This document shows, in pieces, positions 27,313 through 41,180 of a stretch of 64,000 nucleotides of DNA. The position numbers were made by a program, and so were the translations under genes. Source of the DNA: Colletes latitarsis (taxonomy: Eukaryota; Arthropoda; Insecta; Hymenoptera; Colletidae); assembly GCF_051014445.1 (NCBI RefSeq), contig NW_027488367.1, forward strand, positions 29,931,501 to 29,995,500. The letters run 5' to 3'. The notes below the pieces were generated by a model. It was not told the DNA's origin and did not search any database. It worked only from the letters and a program-made list of their open reading frames with translations. The first letter of the stretch is position 1. Every line of letters starts with the position of its first letter.

Positions 27313-30305
27313 TATATTTTAGAGGATAACGCATGCTAGGTCTGGGTTAGGTCTGGGATTTGCGCTCATCAGACTCATACTTTCGCATTCTTCACATAGT
27401 TGTTGAACAGATCCCGAGTTTTTTCTGGTTTGGATCAAGTAGTAATGTGGTACCACACTGAAACAGTCGGTTAAGCCTGGTTTCGATCAATATTTTAGAG
27501 GATAACGCATGTTAGGTCTAGGTTAGGTCTGGGACTTGCCCTCATCAGGCTCATAAAATCGCATATTTCGCATTCTTGTTGGCCAGATCCTGGTCTTCTT
27601 CTGGTTTGAATCACGTAGTAATGTGGTACCACACTGGAACAGTCGATTAAACCCGGTTTCGATCAATATTTTACAGGATAACCCATGCCAGGTCTGGGTT
27701 AGGTCTTGGATGTGCCCTCATCAGGCTCATACTTTCGCGTTCTTCTCATACTTGTTGAACAGATCCTGAGTTTTTTCTGGTTTGGATCACGTAATAATGT
27801 GGTTCCACACTGAAACGGTCGATTAAGCCTGGTCTGGATCAATGTTTTAGAGGATAACGCATGTTAGGTCTAGGTTAGGTCTGGGATTTGCCCTCATCAG
27901 GCTCATACAATCGTATATTTCACATTCTTGTTGGCCAGATCCTGGTCTTCTTCTCGTTGGAATCACGTAGTATTGTGGTACCACACAGAAACAGTCAATT
28001 AAACCTGGCCACGATCAATATTTCAGAGGATGACGCATGCTAGACCTGGGATAGGTCTGGGACTTGCCCTCAGCAGGCTCATAAAATCGCATATTTCGCA
28101 TTCTTGTTGGCCAGATCCTGGTCTTCTTCTGGTTTGAATCATGTAATATTGTGGTACCACACTGGAACAGTCAATTAAACGTGGCCACGATCAATATTTT
28201 AGAGGATAACGCATGCTAGGTCTGGGTTAGGTCTGGGATTTGCCCTTCTCAGACTCATACTTTCGCATTCTTCACATAGTTGTTGAACAGATCCTGGGTT
28301 TTTTCTGGTTTGGATCACGTAGTACTGTGGTACCACTCTGAAACGGTCGATTATGCCTGGTCTGGATCAATGTTTTAGAAGATAACGCATGTTAGGTCTA
28401 GCTTAGGTCAGGGATTTGCTCTCATCAGAGTCATACTTTCGCATTCTTCACATTCTTGGTGGCCAGATCCTGAGTTTTTTCTGGTTTGGATCACGTAGTA
28501 ATGTGGTACCACACTGAAACGGTCGATTAAGCCTGGTCTGGATCAATGTTTTAGAGGATAACGCATGCTAGGTCTGGGTTAGGTCTGGGATTTGCCCTCA
28601 TCAGGCTCATACTTTCGCATTCTTCACATTCTTGGTGGCCAGATCCTGGTCTTCTCCTGGTTTGAATCACGTAGTATCGTGGTACCACACAGAAACAGTC
28701 AATTAAACCTGGCCACGATGAATATTTCAGATGATAACGCATGCTAGGTCTTGGTTAGGTCTGGGATTTGCTCTCATCAGGCTCATAAAATCGCATATTT
28801 CGCATTCTTGTTGGCCAGATCCTGGTCTTCTTCTGGTTTGAATCACGTAATATTGTGGTACCACACTGGAACAGTCAATTAAACGTGGCCACGATGAATA
28901 TTTCAGATGATAACGCATGCTAGGTCTGGGTTAGGTCTGGGATTTGCCCTCATCAGAGTCATACTTTCGCATTCTTCACATTCTTGGTGGCCAGATCCTG
29001 GTCTTCTCCTGGTTTGGATCAAGTAGTAATGTGGTACCACACTGAAACAGTCGGTTAAGCCTGGTTTCGATCAATATTTTAGAGGATAACGCATGTTAGG
29101 TCTAGGCTAGGTCAGGGATTTGCTCTCATCACGCTCATAATTTCGCATATTTCGCACACTTGTTGGCCAGATCCTGGTCCTCTTCTGGTTTGGATCACGT
29201 AGTACTGTGGTACCACACTGAAACGGTCGATTATGCCTGGTCTGGATCAATGTTTTAGAGGATAACGCATGTTAGGTCTAGCTTAGGTCAGGGATTTGAT
29301 CTCATCAGAGTCATACTTTCGCATTCTTCACATTCTTGGTGGCCAGATCCTGGTCTTCTCCTGGTTTGGATCAAGTAGTAATGTGGTACCACACTGAAAC
29401 AGTCGGTTAAGCCTGGTTTCGACCAATATTTTAGAGGATAACGCATGTTAGGTCTGGGTTAGGTCTTGGATGTGCCCTCATCAGGCTCATACTTTCGCGT
29501 TCTTCTCATACTTGTTGAACAGATCCTGAGTTTTTTCTGGTTTTGATCTCGTAGTAACGTCGTACCACACTGAAACAGTCGATTAAACCTGGTTTCGATC
29601 AATATTTTAGAGGATAACGCATGCTAGGTCTGGGTTAGGTCTGGGATTTGCCCTCATCAGTCTCATACTTTCGCATTCTTCACATACTTGTTGAACAGAT
29701 CCTGGGTTTTTTCTGGTTTGGATCACGTAGTAATGTGGTACGACACTGAAACAGTCGATTAAACTTTGGTTTCGATCAATATTTTAGAGGATAACACATG
29801 TTAGGTCTAGGTTAGGTCTGGGATTTGCCCTGTTCAGGCTGATGCAATCGCATATTTCGCATACTTGATGGCCATATCCTGGTCCTTTTCTGGATTGTAT
29901 CACGTAGTAATGTGGTACCACACTGAAAGAGTGGATTAAACCTGGTTTCGATCAATTTTTGAGAGAATAACGCATGTTAGGTCTAGGTTAGGTCTGGGAT
30001 TTGCTCTCATCAGGCTCATACTTTCGCATTCTTCACATGCTTGTTGACCAGATCCTGAGTTTTTTCTGGTTTGGATCACGTAGTAATGTGGTACCACACT
30101 GAAACGCTCGATTAAGCCTGGTCTGGATCAATGTTTTAGAGGATAACGCATGTTAGGGCTAGGTTAGGTCTGGGATTTGCCCTCATCAGGCTCATACAAT
30201 CGCATATTTCGCATTCTTGTTGCCAAGATCCTGGTCTTCTTCTGGTTTGAATCACGTAGTATTGTGGTACCACACAGAAACAGTCAATTAAACCTGGCCA
30301 CGATC
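27313..30305 (+). repeat. Near-identical 17-monomer unit, copy 1 (2993 bp)
   Basis: The sequence repeats at an offset of 2993 bases with only a handful of visible differences, for example GCGCTCATC at about 27363 against GCCCTCATC, and CATACTTG near 29860 against CATTCTTG. Such identity over 17 diverged monomers shows that the whole unit, not the monomer, was copied. Confidence 0.85.
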
Positions 30306-33298
30306 TATATTTTAGAGGATAACGCATGCTAGGTCTGGGTTAGGTCTGGGATTTGCCCTCATCAGACTCATACTTTCGCATTCTTCACATAGTTGTTGAA
30401 CAGATCCCGAGTTTTTTCTGGTTTGGATCAAGTAGTAATGTGGTACCACACTGAAACAGTCGGTTAAGCCTGGTTTCGATCAATATTTTAGAGGATAACG
30501 CATGTTAGGTCTAGGTTAGGTCTGGGACTTGCCCTCATCAGGCTCATAAAATCGCATATTTCGCATTCTTGTTGGCCAGATCCTGGTCTTCTTCTGGTTT
30601 GAATCACGTAGTAATGTGGTACCACACTGGAACAGTCGATTAAACCCGGTTTCGATCAATATTTTACAGGATAACCCATGCCAGGTCTGGGTTAGGTCTT
30701 GGATGTGCCCTCATCAGGCTCATACTTTCGCGTTCTTCTCATACTTGTTGAACAGATCCTGAGTTTTTTCTGGTTTGGATCACGTAATAATGTGGTTCCA
30801 CACTGAAACGGTCGATTAAGCCTGGTCTGGATCAATGTTTTAGAGGATAACGCATGTTAGGTCTAGGTTAGGTCTGGGATTTGCCCTCATCAGGCTCATA
30901 CAATCGTATATTTCACATTCTTGTTGGCCAGATCCTGGTCTTCTTCTCGTTGGAATCACGTAGTATTGTGGTACCACACAGAAACAGTCAATTAAACCTG
31001 GCCACGATCAATATTTCAGAGGATGACGCATGCTAGACCTGGGATAGGTCTGGGACTTGCCCTCAGCAGGCTCATAAAATCGCATATTTCGCATTCTTGT
31101 TGGCCAGATCCTGGTCTTCTTCTGGTTTGAATCATGTAATATTGTGGTACCACACTGGAACAGTCAATTAAACGTGGCCACGATCAATATTTTAGAGGAT
31201 AACGCATGCTAGGTCTGGGTTAGGTCTGGGATTTGCCCTTCTCAGACTCATACTTTCGCATTCTTCACATAGTTGTTGAACAGATCCTGGGTTTTTTCTG
31301 GTTTGGATCACGTAGTACTGTGGTACCACTCTGAAACGGTCGATTATGCCTGGTCTGGATCAATGTTTTAGAAGATAACGCATGTTAGGTCTAGCTTAGG
31401 TCAGGGATTTGCTCTCATCAGAGTCATACTTTCGCATTCTTCACATTCTTGGTGGCCAGATCCTGAGTTTTTTCTGGTTTGGATCACGTAGTAATGTGGT
31501 ACCACACTGAAACGGTCGATTAAGCCTGGTCTGGATCAATGTTTTAGAGGATAACGCATGCTAGGTCTGGGTTAGGTCTGGGATTTGCCCTCATCAGGCT
31601 CATACTTTCGCATTCTTCACATTCTTGGTGGCCAGATCCTGGTCTTCTCCTGGTTTGAATCACGTAGTATCGTGGTACCACACAGAAACAGTCAATTAAA
31701 CCTGGCCACGATGAATATTTCAGATGATAACGCATGCTAGGTCTTGGTTAGGTCTGGGATTTGCTCTCATCAGGCTCATAAAATCGCATATTTCGCATTC
31801 TTGTTGGCCAGATCCTGGTCTTCTTCTGGTTTGAATCACGTAATATTGTGGTACCACACTGGAACAGTCAATTAAACGTGGCCACGATGAATATTTCAGA
31901 TGATAACGCATGCTAGGTCTGGGTTAGGTCTGGGATTTGCCCTCATCAGAGTCATACTTTCGCATTCTTCACATTCTTGGTGGCCAGATCCTGGTCTTCT
32001 CCTGGTTTGGATCAAGTAGTAATGTGGTACCACACTGAAACAGTCGGTTAAGCCTGGTTTCGATCAATATTTTAGAGGATAACGCATGTTAGGTCTAGGC
32101 TAGGTCAGGGATTTGCTCTCATCACGCTCATAATTTCGCATATTTCGCACACTTGTTGGCCAGATCCTGGTCCTCTTCTGGTTTGGATCACGTAGTACTG
32201 TGGTACCACACTGAAACGGTCGATTATGCCTGGTCTGGATCAATGTTTTAGAGGATAACGCATGTTAGGTCTAGCTTAGGTCAGGGATTTGATCTCATCA
32301 GAGTCATACTTTCGCATTCTTCACATTCTTGGTGGCCAGATCCTGGTCTTCTCCTGGTTTGGATCAAGTAGTAATGTGGTACCACACTGAAACAGTCGGT
32401 TAAGCCTGGTTTCGACCAATATTTTAGAGGATAACGCATGTTAGGTCTGGGTTAGGTCTTGGATGTGCCCTCATCAGGCTCATACTTTCGCGTTCTTCTC
32501 ATACTTGTTGAACAGATCCTGAGTTTTTTCTGGTTTTGATCTCGTAGTAACGTCGTACCACACTGAAACAGTCGATTAAACCTGGTTTCGATCAATATTT
32601 TAGAGGATAACGCATGCTAGGTCTGGGTTAGGTCTGGGATTTGCCCTCATCAGTCTCATACTTTCGCATTCTTCACATACTTGTTGAACAGATCCTGGGT
32701 TTTTTCTGGTTTGGATCACGTAGTAATGTGGTACGACACTGAAACAGTCGATTAAACTTTGGTTTCGATCAATATTTTAGAGGATAACACATGTTAGGTC
32801 TAGGTTAGGTCTGGGATTTGCCCTGTTCAGGCTGATGCAATCGCATATTTCGCATTCTTGATGGCCATATCCTGGTCCTTTTCTGGATTGTATCACGTAG
32901 TAATGTGGTACCACACTGAAAGAGTGGATTAAACCTGGTTTCGATCAATTTTTGAGAGAATAACGCATGTTAGGTCTAGGTTAGGTCTGGGATTTGCTCT
33001 CATCAGGCTCATACTTTCGCATTCTTCACATGCTTGTTGACCAGATCCTGAGTTTTTTCTGGTTTGGATCACGTAGTAATGTGGTACCACACTGAAACGC
33101 TCGATTAAGCCTGGTCTGGATCAATGTTTTAGAGGATAACGCATGTTAGGGCTAGGTTAGGTCTGGGATTTGCCCTCATCAGGCTCATACAATCGCATAT
33201 TTCGCATTCTTGTTGCCAAGATCCTGGTCTTCTTCTGGTTTGAATCACGTAGTATTGTGGTACCACACAGAAACAGTCAATTAAACCTGGCCACGATC
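30306..33298 (+). repeat. Near-identical 17-monomer unit, copy 2 (2993 bp)
   Basis: This is the tandem partner of 27313-30305. The junction is a hybrid monomer at about 30295-30305: its left part (AACCTGGCCACGATC) follows the monomer seen intact at 33285-33299 and its right part (TATATTTTAGAGG) the monomer at 27313. A further partial copy runs from 33475 to about 34640 at an offset of 6162 from copy 1. Confidence 0.83.
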
Positions 33299-36200
33299 AA
33301 TATTTTAGATGATAACGCATGCTAGGTCTGGGTTAGGTCTGGGATTTGCTCTCGTCAGGCTCATAAAATCGCATATTTCGCATTCTTGTTGGCCAGATCC
33401 TGGTCTTCTTCTGGTTTGAATCACGTAGTATTGTGGTACCACACAGAAACAGTCAATTAAACGTGGCCACGATCTATATTTTAGAGGATAACGCATGCTA
33501 GGTCTGGGTTAGGTCTGGGATTTGCCCTCATCAGACTCATACTTTCGCATTCTTCACATAGTTGTTGAACAGATCCCGAGTTTTTTCTGGTTTGGATCAA
33601 GTAGTAATGTGGTACCACACTGAAACAGTCGGTTAAGCCTGGTTTCGATCAATATTTTAGAGGATAACGCATGTTAGGTCTAGGTTAGGTCTGGGACTTG
33701 CCCTCATCAGGCTCATAAAATCGCATATTTCGCATTCTTGTTGGCCAGATCCTGGTCTTCTTCTGGTTTGAATCACGTAGTAATGTGGTACCACACTGGA
33801 ACAGTCGATTAAACCCGGTTTCGATCAATATTTTACAGGATAACCCATGCCAGGTCTGGGTTAGGTCTTGGATGTGCCCTCATCAGGCTCATACTTTCGC
33901 GTTCTTCTCATACTTGTTGAACAGATCCTGAGTTTTTTCTGGTTTGGATCACGTAATAATGTGGTTCCACACTGAAACGGTCGATTAAGCCTGGTCTGGA
34001 TCAATGTTTTAGAGGATAACGCATGTTAGGTCTAGGTTAGGTCTGGGATTTGCCCTCATCAGGCTCATACAATCGTATATTTCACATTCTTGTTGGCCAG
34101 ATCCTGGTCTTCTTCTCGTTGGAATCACGTAGTATTGTGGTACCACACAGAAACAGTCAATTAAACCTGGCCACGATCAATATTTCAGAGGATAACGCAT
34201 GCTAGACCTGGGATAGGTCTGGGACTTGCCCTCAGCAGGCTCATAAAATCGCATATTTCGCATTCTTGTTGGCCAGATGCTGGTCTTCTTCTGGTTTGAA
34301 TCACGTAATATTGTGGTACCACACTGGAACAGTCAATTAAACGTGGCCACGATCAATATTTTAGAGGATAACGCATGCTAGGTCTGGGTTAGGTCTGGGA
34401 TTTGCCCTTCTCAGACTCATACTTTCGCATTCTTCACATAGTTGTTGAACAGATCCTGGGTTTTTTCTGGTTTGGATCACGTAGTACTGTGGTACCACTC
34501 TGAAACGGTCGATTATGCCTGGTCTGGATCAATGTTTTAGAAGATAACGCATGTTAGGTCTAGCTTAGGTCAGGGATTTGCTCTCATCAGAGTCATACTT
34601 TCGCATTCTTCACATTCTTGGTGGCCAGATCCTGGTCTTCTTCTCGTTGGAACCACGTAGTATTGTGGTACCACACAGAAACAGTCAATTAAACCTGGCC
34701 ACGATCAATATTTCAGAGGATAACGCATGCTAGACCTGGGATAGGTCTGGGACTTGCCCTCAGCAGGCTCATAAAATCGCATATTTCGCATTCTTGTTGG
34801 CCAGATCCTGGTCTTCTTCTGGTTTGAATCACGTAATATTGTGGTACCACACAGAAACAGTCAATTAAACGTGGCCACGATCTATATTTTAGAGGATAAC
34901 GCATGCTAGGTCTGGGTTAGGTCTGGGATTTGCCCTCATCAGACTCATACTTTCGCATTCTTCACATAGTTGTTGAACAGATCCCGAGTTTTTTCTGGTT
35001 TGAATCACGTAGTATCGTGGTACCACACAGAAACAGTCAATTAAACCTGGCCACGATGAATATTTCAGATGATAACGCATGCTAGGTCTTGGTTAGGTCT
35101 GGGATTTGCTCTCATCACGCTCATAATTTCGCATATTTCGCACACTTGTTGGCCAGATCCTGGTCCTCTTCTGGTTTGGATCACGTAGTACTGTGGTACC
35201 ACACTGAAACGGTCGATTATGCCTGGTCTGGATCAATGTTTTAGAGGATAACGCATGTTAGGTCTAGCTTAGGTCAGGGATTTGATCTCATCAGAGTCAT
35301 ACTTTCGCATTCTTCACATTCTTGGTGGCCAGATCCTGGTCTTCTCCTGGTTTGGATCAAGTAGTAATGTGGTACCACACTGAAACAGTCGGTTAAGCCT
35401 GGTTTCGATCAATATTTTAGAGGATAACGCATGTTAGGTCTAGGCTAGGTTAGGGATTTGCTCTCATTACGCTCATACTTTCGCATATTTCGCACACTTG
35501 TTGGCCAGATCCTGGTCCTTTTCTGGTTTGGATCACGTAGTACTGTGGTACCACACTGAAACGGTCGATTATGCCTGGTCTGGATCACTGTTTTAGAGGA
35601 TAACGCATGTTAGGTCTAGCTTAGGTCGGGGATTTGCTCTCATCAGAGTCATACTTTCGCATTCTTCACATACTTGTTGAACAGATCCTGGTCTTCTTCT
35701 GGTTTGAATCACGTAGTATTGTGGTACCACACAGAAACAGTCAATTAAACGTGGCCACGATCAATATTTCAGACGATAACGCATGCTAGATCTGGGTTAG
35801 GTCTGGGATTTGCCCTCATCAGGCTCATACAATCGCATATTTCGCATTCTTGTTGCCAAGATCCTGGTCTTCTTCTGGTTTGAATCACGTAGTATTGTGG
35901 TACCACACAGAAACAGTCAATTAAACCAGGCCACGATCAATATTTTCGAGGATAACGCATGCTAGATCCGGGTTAGGTCTGGGATTTGCCCTCTTCAGAC
36001 TCATACTTTCGCATTCTTCACATAATTCTTGAACAGATCCTGGGTTTTTTCTGGTTTGGATCACGTAGTTTTGTGGTACCACACAGAAGCAGCCAATAAA
36101 ACCTGGCCACGATCAAAATTTTCGAGGATAACGCATGCTAGGTCTGGGTATAGGTCTGGGATTTGCCCTCATCAGACTCACACTTTCGCATACTTCGCAC

Positions 36201-39200
36201 ACTTGTTGGCCAGATCCTGGTCCTTTTCTGGATTGTATCACGTAGTAATGTGGTACCACACTGAAAGAGTGGATTAAACCTGGTTTCGACCAATATTTTA
36301 GAGGATAACGCATGTTAGGTCTGGGTTAGGTCTTGGATGTGCCCTCATCAGGCTCATACTTTCGCGTTCTTCTCATACTTGTTGAACAGATCCTGAGTTT
36401 TTTCTGGTTTTGATCACGTAGTAACGTCGTACCACACTGAAACAGTCGATTAAACCTGGTTTCGATCAATATTTTAGAGGATAACGCATGCTAGGTCTGG
36501 GTTAGGTCTGGGATTTGCCCTCATCAGTCTCATACTTCCCGCATTCTTCACATACTTGTTGAACAGATCCTGGGTTTTTTCTGGTTTGGATCACGTAGTA
36601 ATGTGGTACGACACTGAAACAGTCGATTAAACCTGGTTTCGATCAATATTTTAGAGGATAACACATGTTAGGTCTGGGTTAGGTCTGGGATTTGCCCTTC
36701 TCAGACTCATACTTTCGCATTCTTCACATAGTTGTTGAACAGATCCCGGGTTTTTTCTGGTTTGGATCACGTAGTACTGTGGTACCACTCTGAAACGGTC
36801 GATTATGCCTGGTCTGGATCAATGTTTTAGAAGATAACGCATGTTAGGTCTAGCTTAGGTCAGGGATTTGCTCTCATCAGAGTCATACTTTCGCATTCTT
36901 CACATTCTTGGTGGCCAGATCCTGGTCTTCTCCTGGTTTGAATCACGTAGTATCGTGGTACCACACAGAAACAGTCAATTAAACCTGGCCACGATGAATA
37001 TTTCAGATGATAGCGCATGCTAGGTCTGGGTTAGGTCTGGGATTTGCCCTCATCAGAGTCATAATTTCGCATTCTTCACATTCTTGGTGGCCAGATCCTG
37101 GTCTTCTCCTGGTTTGAATCACGTAGTATCGTGGTACCACACAGAAACAGTCAATTAAACCTCGCCACGATGAATATTTCAGAGGATAACACATGTTAGG
37201 TCTGGGTTAGGTCTGGGATTTGCCCTCATCAGTCTCATACTTCCCGCATTCTTCACATACTTGTTGAACAGATCCTGGGTTTTTTCTGGTTTGGATCACG
37301 TAGTAATGTGGTACCACACTGAAACAGTCGGTAAAGCCTGGTTTCGATCAATATTTTAGAGGATAACGCATGTTAGGTCTAGGCTAGGTCAGGGATTTGC
37401 TCTCAACACGCTCATAATTTCGCATATTTCGCACACTTGTTGGCCAGATCCTGGTCCTCTTCTGGTTTGGATCACGTAGTACTGTGGTACCACACTGAAA
37501 CGGTCGATTATGCCTGGTCTGGATCAATGTTTTAGAGGATAACGCATGATAGGTCTAGCTTAGGTCAGGGATTTGATCTCATCAGAGTCATACTTTCGCA
37601 TTCTTCACATTCTTGGTGGCCAGATCCTGGTCTTCTCCTAGTTTGGATCAAGTAGTAATGTGGTACCACATTGAAACAGTCGGTTAAGCCTGGTTTCGAC
37701 CAATATTTTAGAGGATAACGCATGTTAGGTCTGGGTTAGGTCTTGGATGTGCCCTCATCAGGCTCATACTTTCGCGTTCTTCTCATACTTGTTGAACAGA
37801 TCCTGAGTTTTTTCTGGTATTGATCTCGTAGTAACGTCGTACCACACTGAAACAGTCGATTAAACCTGGTTTCGATCAATATTTTAGAGGATAACGCATG
37901 CTAGGTCTGGGTTAGGTCTGGGATTTGCCCTCATCAGTCTCATACTTTCGCATTCTTCACATACTTGTTGAACAGATCCTGGGTTTTTTCTGGTTTGGAT
38001 CACGTAGTAATGTGGTACGACACTGAAACAGTCGATTAAACCTGGTTTCGATCAATATTTTAGAGGATAACACATGTTAGGTCTAGGTTAGGTCTGGGAT
38101 TTGCCCTCTTCAGGCTGATGCAATCGCATATTTCGCATTCTTGATGGCCATATCCTGGTCCTTTTCTGGATTGTATCACGTAGTAATGTGGTACCACACT
38201 GAAAGAGTGGATTAAACCTGGTTTCGATCAATATTTAAGAGAATAACGCATGTTAGGTCTAGGTTAGGTCAGGGATTTGATCTCATCAGGCTCATACTTT
38301 CGCATTCTTCACATGCTTGTTGACCAGATCCTGAGTTTTTTCTGGTTTGGATCACGTAGTAATGTGGTACCACACTGAAACAGTCGGTTAAGCCTGGTTT
38401 CGATCAATATTTTAGAGGATAACGCATGTTAGGTCTAGGCTAGGTTAGGGATTTGCTCTCATTACGCTCATACTTTCGCATATTTCGCACACTTGTTGGC
38501 CAAATCCTGGTCCTTTTCTGGTTTGGATCACGTAGTACTGTGGTACCACACTGAAACGGTCGATTATGCCTGGTCTGGATCACTGTTTTAGCGGATAACG
38601 CATGTTAGGTCTAGCTTAGGTCGGGGATTTGCTCTCATCAGAGTCATACTTTCGCATTCTTCACATACTTGTTGAACAGATCCTGGTCTTCTTCTGGTTT
38701 GAATCACGTAGTATTGTGGTACCACACAGAAACAGTCAATTAAACGTGGCCACGATCAATATTTCAGACGATAACGCATGCTAGATCTGGGTTAGGTCTG
38801 GGATTTGCCCTCATCAGGCTCATACAATCGCATATTTCGCATTCTTGTTGCCAAGATCCAGGTCTTCTTCTGGTTTGAATCACGTAGTATTGTGGTACCA
38901 CACAGAAACAGTCAATTAAACCTGGCCACGATCAATATTTTCGAGGATAACGCATGCTAGATCCGGGTTAGGTCTGGGATTTGCCCTCTTCAGACTCATA
39001 CTTTCGCATTCTTCACATAATTCTTGAACAGATCAAGGGTTTTTTCTGGTTTGGATCACGTAGTTTTGTGGTACCACACAGAAGCAGCCAATAAAACCTG
39101 GCCACGATCAAAATTTTCGAGGATAACGCATGCTAGGTCTGGGTATAGGTCTGGGATTTGCCCTCATCAGACTCACACTTTCGCATACTTCGCACACTTG

Positions 39201-41180
39201 TTGGCCAGATCCTGGTCCTTTTCTGGATTGTATCACGTAGTAATGTGGTACCACACTGAAAGAGTGGATTCAACCTGGTTTCGACCAATATTTTAGAGGA
39301 TAACGCATGTTAGGTCTGGGTTAGGTCTTGGATGTGCCCTCATCAGGCTCATACTTTCGCGTTCTTCTCATACTTGTTGAACAGATCCTGAGTTTTTTCT
39401 GGTTTTGATCACGTAGTAACGTCGTACCACACTGAAACAGTCGATTAAACCTGGTTTCGATCAATATTTTAGAGGATAACGCATGCTAGGTCTGGGTTAG
39501 GTCTGGGATTTGCCCTCATCAGTCTCATACTTTCGCATTCTTCACATACTTGTTGAACAGATCCTGGGTTTTTTCTTGTTTGGATCACGTAGTAATGTGG
39601 TACGACACTGAAACAGTCGATTAAACCTGGTTTCGATCAATATTTTAGAGGATAGCACATGTTAGGTCTAGGTTAGGTCTGGGATTTGCCCTCTTCAGGC
39701 TGATGCAATCGCATATTTCGCATTCTTGATGGCCATATCCTGGTCCTTTTCTGGATTGTATCACGTAGTAATGTGGTACCACACTGTAAGAGTGGATTAA
39801 ACCTGGTTTCGATCAATATTTAAGAGAATAACGCATGTTAGGTCTAGGTTAGGTCTGGGATTTGCTCTCATCAGGCTCATACTTTCGCATTCTTCACATG
39901 CTTGTTGACCAGATCCTGAGTTTTTTCTGGTTTGGATCACGTAGTAATGTGGTACCACACTGAAACGGTCGATTAAGCCTGGTCTGGATCAATGTTTTAG
40001 AGGATAACGCATGTTAGGGCTAGGTTAGGTCTGGGATTTGCCCTCATCAGGCTCATACAATCGCATATTTCGCATTCTTGTTGCCAAGATCCTGGTCTTC
40101 TTCTGGTTTGAATCACGTTGTATTGTGGTACCACACAGAAACAGTCAATTAAACCTGGCCACGATCAATATTTTAGATGATAACGCATGCTAGGTCTGGG
40201 TTAGGTCTGGGATTTGCTCTCGTCAGGCTCATAAAATCGCATATTTCGCATTCTTGTTGGCCAGATCCTGGTCTTCTTCTGGTTTGAATCACGTAGTATT
40301 GTGGTACCACACAGAAACAGTCAATTAAACGTGGCCACGATCTATATTTTAGAGGATAACGCATGCTAGGTCTGGGTTAGGTCTGGGATTTGCCCTCATC
40401 AGACTCATACTTTCGCATTCTTCACATAGTTGTTGAACAGATCCCGAGTTTTTTCTGGTTTGAATCACGTAGTATCGTGGTACCACACAGAAACAGTCAA
40501 TTAAACCTGGCCACGATGAATATTTCAGATGATAACGCATGCTAGGTCTGGGTTAGGTCTGGGATTTGCCCTCATCAGAGTCATACTTTCGCATTCTTCA
40601 CATTCTTGGTGGCCAGATCCTGGTCTTCTCCTGGTTTGAATCACGTAGTATCGTGGTACCACACAGAAACAGTCAATTAAACCTGGCCACGATGAATATT
40701 TCAGATGATAACGCATGCTAGGTCTTGGTTAGGTCTGGGATTTGCTCTCATCAGGCTCATAAAATCGCATATTTCGCATTCTTGTTGGCCAGATCCTGGT
40801 CTTCTTCTGGTTTGAATCACGTAATATTGTGGTACCACACTGGAACAGTCAATTAAACGTGGCCACGATGAATATTTCAGATGATAACGCATGCTAGGTC
40901 TGGGTTAGGTCTGGGATTTGCCCTCATCAGAGTCATACTTTCGCATTCTTCACATTCTTGGTGGCCAGATCATGGTCTTCTCCTGGTTTGGATCAAGTAG
41001 TAATGTGGTACCACACTGAAACAGTCGGTTAAGCCTGGTTTCGATCAATATTTTAGAGGATAACGCATGTTAGGTCTAGGCTAGGTCAGGGATTTGCTCT
41101 CATCACGCTCATAATTTCGCATATTTCGCACACTTGTTGGCCAGATCCTGGTCCTCTTCTGGTTTGGATCACGTAGTACT

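Noticed and set aside
27313..33298. Dismissing the near-identical units as an assembly duplication
   Set aside because: The copies differ at a few sites and the joint is a hybrid monomer of two identifiable parents, which suggests real exchange. An assembly error cannot be fully excluded without reads.
36029..36277. Plus-strand open frames of 82-90 codons at the CAGAAGCAGCC monomer
   Set aside because: The longer frame results from an extra base in the GGTATAGG form and loss of a stop. It is entirely satellite sequence and is copied with the 17-monomer unit.
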